Assembly (NCBI GenBank): GCA_934749845.1
Contig: CAKVHQ010000001.1
Span: 117,910-181,909 of the forward strand
Source of the DNA: an uncultured Clostridia bacterium
GTDB lineage: Bacteria > Bacillota > Clostridia > Christensenellales > UBA1242
DNA length: 64,000 bases
Direction of reading: 5' to 3'
This document shows positions 7,777-14,620 of the stretch, piece by piece. Both the position numbers and the translations under genes were made by a program. Within the stretch, counting starts at the first letter, position 1. The number at the start of each line of letters is the position of its first letter. The notes under the pieces are model-generated. The model saw only the letters and a program-made list of their open reading frames with translations, did no database searches and was not told the origin of the DNA.

Positions 7777-9570
7777 ATGTGTGGAATAATTGGATATATC
7801 GGCAACAGAAAATTTGTGCCGATTGCTAGACAGGGATTACTTAATTTGGAGTACAGAGGATACGACTCGGCTGGCGTCTCTTTTTTTAATGGTAATAAAA
7901 TTGAAACAATTAAACAAAAAGGCGATGTTGAAAGTCTATTTGAAAAGTTTGATAACGACATAAATTGCCATTGCGGTATAGGACATACAAGGTGGGCAAC
8001 ACATGGCGTGCCAAGCGATATAAACTCGCACCCTCACACCAGCCAAAAGGGATTTTTCACAATAGTCCACAATGGAATTATAGAAAACTATAAAGAGCTT
8101 AAAGATAAGTTTTTATTGGGCTACAACTTTAAAAGTGCAACAGACACTGAAGTCATAGCGAATTTATTTGAATATTTTTATCTACAAAACAAAAATGTAT
8201 TAAATGCCATAAAACAGTGTGTAAACATCCTTAAAGGCTCGTTCGCTCTTGCTATTTTGTTTAGTGAAGAAAATGACAGAATATATTTTGCAAGACATAA
8301 AAGCCCATTGGTTATTGGCAAGGGTAAAAATGAAAATTTCTTATCAAGCGACCTAATTGGAATTGGAGATGAAACAAATAAATATGTATTGGTTGAAGAT
8401 TTTTGTTATGGTTTAATAACTAAAGATAAAATTGAAATTTATGATTTTGATGGCAAGACTCACAAGTTTGAAGTTAAAACAAAAAAGAAAACAGTATTTA
8501 AAAGTGGAAAGGGTAGTTATCCACATTATATGCTCAAAGAGATATATGACATTCCGTTAGGCATAAAAGCGACGGCAAAACTATACGAACGAAAAGACAA
8601 TATACTTAATAGAATACCAACTGAATTTTGGAATGATATTGATGAGATTGTGATAGTGGCTTGCGGAACAAGTTATCATTCGGCTTTGATTGGAGAGAAA
8701 TATTTAAAACAGATTGCCAACATTAAATGCAGTTGCAAGGTGGCAAGTGAGTTCATTTATGGAAAGGAAATAATAAATAATCGTTCGTTGTGTGTGTTTA
8801 TAAGTCAGTCAGGCGAAACCGCAGACACTTTGACAGCTATAAAAAAGGCAAAAGAACTTGGAGCAAAAACTATAGGGATAACTAATGTGCAGACAAGTTC
8901 TATTACAACGGTATGCGATTATATTTTGCCTTTATGTGCAGGAGCAGAGATTGCAGTGGCTTCAACCAAAGCCTACAACTGCCAACTTGTTGTTCTATAT
9001 ATGTTAGCAAACTTCTTAAAAGACCACAATGTGAACAAGAAGTGCATAACCGAACTAATTACAACAAACAGTAAACTACAAATACCTTATTTAGAAGAAA
9101 AAGTTGAGCCTTTAATCAAAAAACTTAACAAATCAAAAAATATATATATGATTGGCAGAAATTACGATTATGTAACTTGCTTGGAAGCATGCCTTAAATT
9201 AAAAGAGATTTCATATATACCATGTGAGGCATATCCCGCAGGCGAATTAAAGCATGGTACGCTTGCACTAATAACAAAAAATGTGCCAGTGATTGCGGTA
9301 ATTACGGAAAAAGATTTAATAGATAAAACTATGATGATTGTGGAGCAAGTAAAAGCAAGGGGAGGAAAGGTATTTATATTCACATGCTTTGATTTATCAA
9401 AATATAATATCAAAGATTGCACAATCGTAAAATTGCCCGATATTCCTTACTATTTGAAGCCTATATATTCAATTATACCATTCCAACTACTATCCTATAA
9501 AGTTACATTATCATTAGGATATAATCCAGATAGACCAAGAAACCTAGCAAAATCAGTTACAGTTGAGTAA
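7777..9570 (+). CDS. glmS: Glutamine--fructose-6-phosphate aminotransferase GlmS
   Basis: Makes glucosamine-6-phosphate from fructose-6-phosphate and glutamine, first step toward UDP-GlcNAc; 597 aa, normal length. The start is fixed by MCGIIGYIG, where Cys2 is the N-terminal nucleophile of the class II glutamine amidotransferase domain; RGYDSAG and GHTRWATHG follow. Two SIS sugar-isomerase domains form the C-terminal half (ACGTSYHSA, SQSGETADT, CAGAEIAVASTKAY, and the terminal PRNLAKSVTVE). GGGGA lies about nine bases before the ATG. No glmS ribozyme is recognisable in the short leader. A terminator follows. Confidence 0.96.
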   Translation: MCGIIGYIGNRKFVPIARQGLLNLEYRGYDSAGVSFFNGNKIETIKQKGDVESLFEKFDNDINCHCGIGHTRWATHGVPSDINSHPHTSQKGFFTIVHNGIIENYKELKDKFLLGYNFKSATDTEVIANLFEYFYLQNKNVLNAIKQCVNILKGSFALAILFSEENDRIYFARHKSPLVIGKGKNENFLSSDLIGIGDETNKYVLVEDFCYGLITKDKIEIYDFDGKTHKFEVKTKKKTVFKSGKGSYPHYMLKEIYDIPLGIKATAKLYERKDNILNRIPTEFWNDIDEIVIVACGTSYHSALIGEKYLKQIANIKCSCKVASEFIYGKEIINNRSLCVFISQSGETADTLTAIKKAKELGAKTIGITNVQTSSITTVCDYILPLCAGAEIAVASTKAYNCQLVVLYMLANFLKDHNVNKKCITELITTNSKLQIPYLEEKVEPLIKKLNKSKNIYMIGRNYDYVTCLEACLKLKEISYIPCEAYPAGELKHGTLALITKNVPVIAVITEKDLIDKTMMIVEQVKARGGKVFIFTCFDLSKYNIKDCTIVKLPDIPYYLKPIYSIIPFQLLSYKVTLSLGYNPDRPRNLAKSVTVE

Positions 9571-9573
9571 TAT

Positions 9574-9608
9574 AAAAAAGTGATATTAGTTATTCATATC
9601 ACTTTTTT
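9574..9608 (+). terminator. Terminator after glmS
   Basis: Thirteen-base perfect stem AAAAAAGTGATAT/ATATCACTTTTTT with a nine-base loop. Confidence 0.88.
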
Positions 9609-9623
9609 GTTTCATGTGAAACA
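9608..9623. other. parS-like site, perfect 16-mer
   Basis: TGTTTCATGTGAAACA, one base from the classical parS 16-mer TGTTTCACGTGAAACA. Lies between glmS and the acetyltransferase gene. Confidence 0.8.
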
Positions 9624-9676
9624 TTTCTATACATTTGCCAAATACAATATTTAATTTGGTAACTGCTTATGAAAAT

Positions 9677-9692
9677 TGTTTCATGTGAAACA
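9677..9692. other. parS-like site, perfect 16-mer, overlapping a gene end
   Basis: TGTTTCATGTGAAACA, overlapping the last codons and stop of the GNAT gene, whose C-terminal residues (CFT) are thus dictated by the site. Confidence 0.8.
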
Positions 9693-10217
9693 ATCTATAT
9701 TTTTCACTATCGAATAATTCAGCACATCATAGAACTGTCCGTCTTTAAATTTAGATTGCCTATTTGTACCCTCATAAATAAACCCAGCATTTTCTGCTAG
9801 TTTTTGACTATCAACATTGCCAGACCAAATATAAATCTCAATTCTGTTTATATCTTTTCTGTTATTAAGATAAGCAAGAATTGCTTTGAGCGCCTCTAAC
9901 GCATAACCTTTCTTTTGATAAGATTTAACCAAACCCCAAGATAATTCACACGAAAAGTTAGCCATATCAATGCGTTCAATAGTTATACAGCCGATAAATT
10001 CATTTGTGCTTTTTAAAATAATCGAAAATGATATACTTTTACTATCATTTAGTAGTCCATCAAATTTAGCATTTAGTTTTTCTTTATTTAAAGGAACGCT
10101 AGGTAAATATTTATAATAATCTTTGTCACGACGCCAATTAACAAAGTTATTTCTATCTTCTTCAATAATTTTTCGTAAATAAAGTCTTTCCGTCTTAATT
10201 AAGTATATATCGCTCAT
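9681..10217 (-). CDS. GNAT-family N-acetyltransferase (RimJ/RimL type)
   Basis: 178-aa acetyltransferase that transfers acetyl from acetyl-CoA; the acceptor is unknown. It starts TERLYLRKIIEEDRNNF like RimJ/RimL-type enzymes; LSWGLVKSYQKKGYALEAL contains the acetyl-CoA-binding Q/R-x-x-G-x-A motif, and NRIEIYIWSGNVDSQKLAENAGF is the typical C-terminal strand-helix. The ATG follows TGGAG. It is followed by no terminator but its stop codon lies inside a parS-like site. tRNA-Ser and its terminator lie just upstream on the same strand. Confidence 0.85.
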   Translation of the reverse strand: MSDIYLIKTERLYLRKIIEEDRNNFVNWRRDKDYYKYLPSVPLNKEKLNAKFDGLLNDSKSISFSIILKSTNEFIGCITIERIDMANFSCELSWGLVKSYQKKGYALEALKAILAYLNNRKDINRIEIYIWSGNVDSQKLAENAGFIYEGTNRQSKFKDGQFYDVLNYSIVKNIDCFT

Positions 10218-10232
10218 ATTTAAACTCCATAA

Positions 10233-10266
10233 TTAAAAAACGCATTTCACTATAAAGAAATGCGTT
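10233..10266 (-). terminator. Terminator after tRNA-Ser
   Basis: Ten-base perfect stem AACGCATTTC/GAAATGCGTT followed by a T run on the minus strand. Confidence 0.85.
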
Positions 10267-10274
10267 GTGCGTAT

Positions 10275-10364
10275 TGGCGGAGAGTGAGGGATTTGAACCC
10301 TCGCACCGGTTTCCCGATCTAACACCTTAGCAGGGTGCCCCCTTAACCACTTGGGTAACTCTCC
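10275..10364 (-). tRNA. tRNA-Ser (GCT)
   Basis: Ninety bases with encoded CCA and the long variable arm typical of tRNA-Ser. Acceptor GGAGAGT/ACTCTCC, anticodon loop CTGCTAA (GCT), T-arm GAGGGTTCAAATCCCTC. Confidence 0.96.
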
Positions 10365-10524
10365 ATCAATTATTCGCTTGATTAGTATATCATTATAGTG
10401 CATAAATGTCAAGCAGATTTTAGCAGGTTTTTGCAACTAATATCTATTGCCTATTACAAATAGTAAACGATTAGTACAATTAAGATTAGATACCCTAATA
10501 ATCAATATTTTATATCATTCCCGA

Positions 10525-10540
10525 TGTTTCACATGAAACA
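10525..10540. other. parS-like site, perfect 16-mer
   Basis: TGTTTCACATGAAACA, in the gene-free region downstream of parB. Confidence 0.8.
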
Positions 10541-10885
10541 TTTTTAAACTTTCTTCTTTATTTTCTACTTTTATACATTATAAGAAGCAAAATAATAATA
10601 CTCTTCTAATATATTCCCGTTTAACTAATTATTATGTTAAACAATTAGTTAAGCAAAGAGAAAACATCATTTTTAAATATTATTAGGTTTGTTTGTACAG
10701 TCCGTATATTTAGCAAGTCTTTAAAAATAATTTTAAGTAAGTCTAGCAATAACCTACTACAAAATGGTGAATGTTTAACCTTATTTCATAGCAAATACAG
10801 TAAAATTGATATCCAACACTTTCTTTACATGTAATTATAAACCGATTTGGCTAAATCTTACCATTAACACAAAGAATGTTTTAAT

Positions 10886-10901
10886 TGTTTCACATGAAAC
10901 A
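10886..10901. other. parS-like site, perfect 16-mer
   Basis: TGTTTCACATGAAACA, about 90 bases past the parB stop. Confidence 0.8.
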
Positions 10902-10958
10902 ATTTTAGCTATGTACACTAATCTTAACTCCAAAAGTTCATTAGCAAATAAGCGTAAA

Positions 10959-10974
10959 TGTTTCACATGAAACA
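10959..10974. other. parS-like site, perfect 16-mer
   Basis: TGTTTCACATGAAACA, 19 bases from the parB stop codon. Confidence 0.8.
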
Positions 10975-10992
10975 AAAAAAGAGCGAATGCTC

Positions 10993-11925
10993 TTATTTTT
11001 GTTTTTTAAGAATTTCAACTAGGTCATAAACTCTTTGTAAATCATCAACGCTATAGTAATCTATGTAAATACGACCTCTTTGGTCATTTCCCAATGCACT
11101 AACCTTAGTTCCAAACACCTTTTGCATATCATGTATAAGTTGTTTCAATTCAATACTTTGATGTGCATTGCTTGCGCCACCATTTTTGCCTTGTTTTACT
11201 GCTTTTTCCAAATCTCTAACAGTTAATTTCTTTTCGCAAACTTGTTTTGCAAGTTTAATTTGTGCTTCACGGTTGTTTACAGCAACCAAACTTCTTGCAT
11301 GTCCTGCCGACAATTTGCCTTTTTCAATCATTTCGATAACTTCTGGCTCAAGATTTAACAATCTAATGGTATTTGCAATTACTGGACGGCTTTTACCCAA
11401 TCTATCAGCAACTACTTCTTGTGTCCAACCATATTCATCCATAAGTTGTTTCATTGCTCTTGCAGCTTCCATAGGGTTCAAGTCTTCCCTTTGTAAGTTT
11501 TCGATAATCGAAATTTCTTTAATTTGTCTGTTATCATACTCTTTTACAATAGCAGGAACAGTTTTTAACCCAGCAATTTGTGCAGCTCTCCATCTTCTTT
11601 CGCCTGCAATAATCATATATCTATTGCCAGTTTTGTTAACAACAAGTGGTTGAATAATTCCATGTAGTTTAATACTTGCAGCAAGTTCATTCAAAGCGGT
11701 TTGGTCGAAAACTTTTCTTGGTTGGTCTTTGTTTGGGTCAATCATTCCAACATCAATTTGCTCAACCATATCTCCTTTAATTCTATCACTGATAGGAGCC
11801 ATCTTGACAACTTTTACCTCTGGAACTTCGTCTATTTTATCATTAACATTAGTTGTGTCTACTTCTGTATCCCTGTACACACTAAACAACGATTCAAGCC
11901 CTCTACCCAATCCTTTTTTCATCAT
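10993..11925 (-). CDS. parB: Chromosome partitioning protein ParB
   Basis: CTP-dependent DNA clamp that loads at parS and spreads, working with ParA in origin segregation; 310 aa. The N-terminal KKGLGRGLESLF is the ParA-contacting motif. The ParB/Srx domain has DQPRKVFD and the CTP-binding GERRWRAA, followed by ENLQREDLNPMEAA and a helix-turn-helix (TQEVVADRLGKSRPVIANTIRLL) and LSAGHARSL; the C-terminal segment is the dimerisation domain. Eight parS-like 16-mers lie within about 6 kb. The start has two adjacent ATG codons with GGAG upstream. It is the last gene of rsmG-parA-parB. Confidence 0.96.
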   Translation of the reverse strand: MMKKGLGRGLESLFSVYRDTEVDTTNVNDKIDEVPEVKVVKMAPISDRIKGDMVEQIDVGMIDPNKDQPRKVFDQTALNELAASIKLHGIIQPLVVNKTGNRYMIIAGERRWRAAQIAGLKTVPAIVKEYDNRQIKEISIIENLQREDLNPMEAARAMKQLMDEYGWTQEVVADRLGKSRPVIANTIRLLNLEPEVIEMIEKGKLSAGHARSLVAVNNREAQIKLAKQVCEKKLTVRDLEKAVKQGKNGGASNAHQSIELKQLIHDMQKVFGTKVSALGNDQRGRIYIDYYSVDDLQRVYDLVEILKKQK

Positions 11926-11943
11926 AATTTAACAATCTCCTTT

Positions 11944-12747
11944 TTATCTTTTTGTAAATTTAGTTATTTTGTTATAACTCATATTGTTTCTTTCTAGTAC
12001 TTCTTCAGCCAAGAGCATATAAGCGAAACCGCCCTTGCTTTTTGGGTCATATGTTGCGATAGGTTCGCCATAACTTGGTGCTTCAGCAAGCCTAATATTT
12101 CTTGGAATTACAGTGTCAAACACCCTATTTCCAAAGAAAGTTCTAATTTCTTGTGAAACTTGCGAAACCAAATTTGAGCGATTGTCTTTCATTGTTAGAA
12201 CAACGCCTTCAACATCAAGGTTAGCATTCAACCCATGTTTTTTAATAAGTTTGTATGTATTCATAAGTTGAGTTAAACCTTCAAGTGCAAAAAACTCACA
12301 TTGAATTGGTATTAAAATGCTGTCGCTAGCAACCAAAGCATTTACAGTCAACAGCCCCAAAGATGGAGGGCAATCAATACATATAAAATCGTAGAAATTA
12401 CGCAATCTGTTTAGAACATTTTTTAAAACGGTTTCTCGATTATCCATTTGAACAAGTTCGATTTCTGCTCCAGCAAGGTTAATATTGCTTGGCAAAACAT
12501 CAAGACCATCAATTTTTGTTTTTAAAATTACTTCTTCTGCGTAATTTTCGCCACTAATTATATTATAGATGCTTTTAAAATCATTAGTTTTATCAACACC
12601 AACAGCGCTTGTTGCATTTCCTTGTGGGTCTAAATCCACGATAAGCACTTTTTTGCCCATCAATGCAAAATACGCACTTAAGTTAACGCAAGTTGTGGTT
12701 TTACCAACTCCGCCTTTTTGATTGGCAAAAGCAATAATTTTTCCCAT
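11944..12747 (-). CDS. parA: Chromosome partitioning ATPase ParA/Soj
   Basis: Deviant Walker ATPase that binds DNA nonspecifically and drives ParB-parS movement; in this group it also regulates DnaA. 267 aa. The deviant Walker A motif KGGVGKTTTCVNL is at residues 10-22, and Walker A' / B regions are VLIVDLDPQGN and FICIDCPPSL. AAGGAG precedes the ATG. A promoter with TATAAT on the minus strand (12767-12772) lies in the gap before it, so parAB can be transcribed apart from rsmG. The parB ATG lies 18 bases past the parA stop direction-wise. Confidence 0.96.
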   Translation of the reverse strand: MGKIIAFANQKGGVGKTTTCVNLSAYFALMGKKVLIVDLDPQGNATSAVGVDKTNDFKSIYNIISGENYAEEVILKTKIDGLDVLPSNINLAGAEIELVQMDNRETVLKNVLNRLRNFYDFICIDCPPSLGLLTVNALVASDSILIPIQCEFFALEGLTQLMNTYKLIKKHGLNANLDVEGVVLTMKDNRSNLVSQVSQEIRTFFGNRVFDTVIPRNIRLAEAPSYGEPIATYDPKSKGGFAYMLLAEEVLERNNMSYNKITKFTKR

Positions 12748-12766
12748 ATTTTCTCCTTTCGTTATA

Positions 12767-12795
12767 ATTATATCACAATATTTTAGTAAAACAAT
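12767..12795 (-). promoter_or_regulatory. Probable parAB promoter
   Basis: Minus-strand TATAAT (12767-12772) with a TTGTTT-like -35 sixteen bases upstream, about 20 bases before the parA start. Confidence 0.5.
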
Positions 12796-12831
12796 AAAAT
12801 TTCGACATTTTTTGTTTGCATTTTTGCTTTT

Positions 12832-13551
12832 TTACAGTGGTTTTGTTTTTGGGCGGTTCTTATCTCTTGGAAATTTCGCGTCTGTTTTCTTTGTTTTTTT
12901 AACTTCAACTAAAAGTCTAGTTGTGTTTTCATCAAGATTATACAAGTGATTTTTAACAAATTTACCGCCCAAAACAGCAAAAGCATTCTTTGAAGCATTT
13001 AACTCATCATCAATTTTATCGCTCTTGTATGCTACGAATTTCCCGCCAACCTTAACAAAAGGCAAGCAATATTCGCTTAAAGTTGGCATACTAGCCACTG
13101 CTCTAGCAGTAACGGTATCAAAATAATTCAAGTATTCATCTTTAAACGCTTTGTCTTCTGCCCTAAAATGTAATGTGGTGATATTATCAAGTTTCAAGAT
13201 TTCGATAACCGCATTTAAAAACTTAATTCGCTTATCAAGAGCATCAACCAAAGTAACGCATAAGTCTGGTCTAACAATTTTTAATACTAGCGCAGGGAAA
13301 CCCGCACCAGTTCCAATATCGCATAAAGTTGAGTTTTTTTCTAGAAATTTTGCGCCATAAATTGAGTCTGCAAAATGCTTTACATACACATCATTTATTT
13401 GCGTAATTGCGGTTAAATTTATCTTTTCATTCCATTCAACAAGCAACTGAAAATAAGCATAAAATTTGTCCAACATATCGTCAGTCAACTTAATATTCGC
13501 CCATTCACAAGCCTTTAAAAGTGGTTGTTCATAATCTTTTAGTTCTCTCAT
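12832..13551 (-). CDS. rsmG: 16S rRNA 7-methylguanosine methyltransferase RsmG
   Basis: Methylates N7 of G527 (E. coli numbering) in 16S rRNA with S-adenosylmethionine; 239 aa from the chosen start. Seen are LVEWNEKINLTAI, the SAM-binding LCDIGTGAGFPALVLKI and VTARAVASMPTL typical of GidB/RsmG. The C-terminus is a basic tail (KKTKKTDAKFPRDKNRPKTK), which is common in the family. The start at 13551 is preferred to an in-frame ATG at 13587 because the latter lies inside the promoter; no Shine-Dalgarno exists, so a leaderless mRNA is likely. It is followed by parA and parB on the same strand, a conserved neighbourhood. Confidence 0.93.
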   Translation of the reverse strand: MRELKDYEQPLLKACEWANIKLTDDMLDKFYAYFQLLVEWNEKINLTAITQINDVYVKHFADSIYGAKFLEKNSTLCDIGTGAGFPALVLKIVRPDLCVTLVDALDKRIKFLNAVIEILKLDNITTLHFRAEDKAFKDEYLNYFDTVTARAVASMPTLSEYCLPFVKVGGKFVAYKSDKIDDELNASKNAFAVLGGKFVKNHLYNLDENTTRLLVEVKKTKKTDAKFPRDKNRPKTKPL

Positions 13552-13558
13552 ATAAATA

Positions 13559-13587
13559 ATGATAGTGCTTATAGTTTTTTTTGTCAA
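13559..13587 (-). promoter_or_regulatory. Promoter of rsmG giving a leaderless transcript
   Basis: Minus strand TTGACA (13582-13587), 17-base spacer and TATCAT (13559-13564), with the ATG seven bases after the -10 box. Confidence 0.7.
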
Positions 13588-13631
13588 TTAAATATACCGT
13601 AAAGCACTGCGCTAACAATATTTTTTAAAAA

Positions 13632-13647
13632 TGTTTCTTGTGAAACA
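13632..13647. other. parS-like site, 15 of 16 match
   Basis: TGTTTCTTGTGAAACA, one change from TGTTTCATGTGAAACA; upstream of rsmG, the only cluster member on that side of rsmG-parAB. Confidence 0.6.
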
Positions 13648-13708
13648 ATTAAAAATATAGTTATGTAAATATAACTGCAAATCTAAAATAAATCACGCAA
13701 AACCACAA

Positions 13709-13744
13709 TAAAAAATAGAATTACTTTTCCTGTAATTCTATTTT
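13709..13744 (-). terminator. Terminator overlapping the stop of the 165-aa gene
   Basis: Eleven-base stem AATAGAATTAC/GTAATTCTATT and a T run on the minus strand; the stop codon at 13721 is inside the stem. Confidence 0.8.
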
Positions 13745-14218
13745 ATAAATTTTTTTGCCATTTTTTTTAGTCTTTTTAATTTTAACTCTGTTTTTCTCTT
13801 TTCTTATCATCTTTTTAATGGACTTTTCATCTTTCTCTATAAATCTTATAAAGGTTTTTACGATTTTATTTTCTATGTCGCTAGGAATTTGACCTTCTAC
13901 TAAATATACTCTTTTTCCCGCTTTGGTTACTGCTGAAATTTCGCATTTTTGCAAAACGGTATAAACCAATAATTTCAAAAATGCATTCCTGTTGTTTTTC
14001 TTAAAATATAGTTTATAAACTTCTTTTTCGATATTATACTTTTCAATAAGTTCTTGATATATTTTTACATTATAAATAACTTCTCTGCCACAAAGATATT
14101 TAATAAGTTTTAGCGCTATACACAAAACTTGATAGTTATAAATATCTTCCAAATCGTTTGATTTAGGTTTTTTAACAACAATGTTTTCGAGATTAGATAT
14201 AAATTCCTTATAATTCAT
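13721..14218 (-). CDS. Hypothetical basic protein, 165 aa
   Basis: Not recognised. The protein is lysine-rich and helical (ALKLIKYLCG, AFLKLLVYTVLQKCEISAV) with a basic C-terminal third (KKMIRKEKNRVKIKKTKKNGKK) and no signal peptide. A TATTATAAT-like -10 region and AGGTG lie upstream of the ATG and a terminator is fused to its stop codon, so it is a monocistronic gene and probably real. It lies between rsmG-parAB and gyrA; a nucleic-acid-binding role would fit the charge but is only a guess. Confidence 0.6.
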   Translation of the reverse strand: MNYKEFISNLENIVVKKPKSNDLEDIYNYQVLCIALKLIKYLCGREVIYNVKIYQELIEKYNIEKEVYKLYFKKNNRNAFLKLLVYTVLQKCEISAVTKAGKRVYLVEGQIPSDIENKIVKTFIRFIEKDEKSIKKMIRKEKNRVKIKKTKKNGKKIYKIELQEK

Positions 14219-14223
14219 AACAC

Positions 14224-14576
14224 ACCTATATAATTATAATATGAATTTATTATTTTTTCAAGACAATAAAAATTTTAGTTTCGACATAATTTTCTTTTAT
14301 ATAAATAATCATCACACAAAACTTAAATTAAAATAGATATCATTAAATTTATTTTAAAATACGCTTTAATAACAACTTTTTAGATTATTCAAAAAAATTA
14401 AAACTTGAAAGGCAAATTTCTTGAACAAAAAAACATATCAACACCTAACAATAAAAGATATAAATAAATTTACAAAACTAACAATTTTTAAAAATACTAA
14501 ATCACTATGAAATCTTAAAAAAACTTAAATTTTAAGCAAAAATATGCTATTTTTATATAAAAATTCCCAAAAATAA
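14224..14576. other. A/T-rich gap without recognisable features
   Basis: About 350 bases between the 165-aa gene and the gyrA terminator. No coding frame, repeat or hairpin stands out; it contains the promoter region of the 165-aa gene at its left end. Confidence 0.5.
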
Positions 14577-14581
14577 CAAAA

Positions 14582-14616
14582 AATAGGGCAAAAGTTAATT
14601 TGCTCCTATTTTTTAT
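14582..14616 (-). terminator. Terminator after gyrA
   Basis: AATAGG(A)GCAAA paired with TTTGC-CCTATT across a short loop, then T6 on the minus strand, just past the gyrA stop. Confidence 0.8.
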
Positions 14617-14620
14617 CAGC

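Larger units (their letters stand above)
10437..10992. other. Gene-free region next to parB with three parS-like sites
   Basis: 556 bases without a plausible coding frame. It holds three perfect parS-like 16-mers and one perfect inverted repeat TTAACTAATT/AATTAGTTAA (10621-10630 and 10643-10652). The remainder is A/T-rich with no terminator. Its position immediately downstream of parB suggests a centromere-like loading zone. Confidence 0.6.

Noticed and set aside
10233..10436. Open frame of 67 codons on the minus strand
   Set aside because: It overlaps tRNA-Ser and its terminator entirely; not protein-coding.
13559..13587. Alternative rsmG start at 13587
   Set aside because: The added residues are encoded by the promoter itself and do not resemble RsmG.
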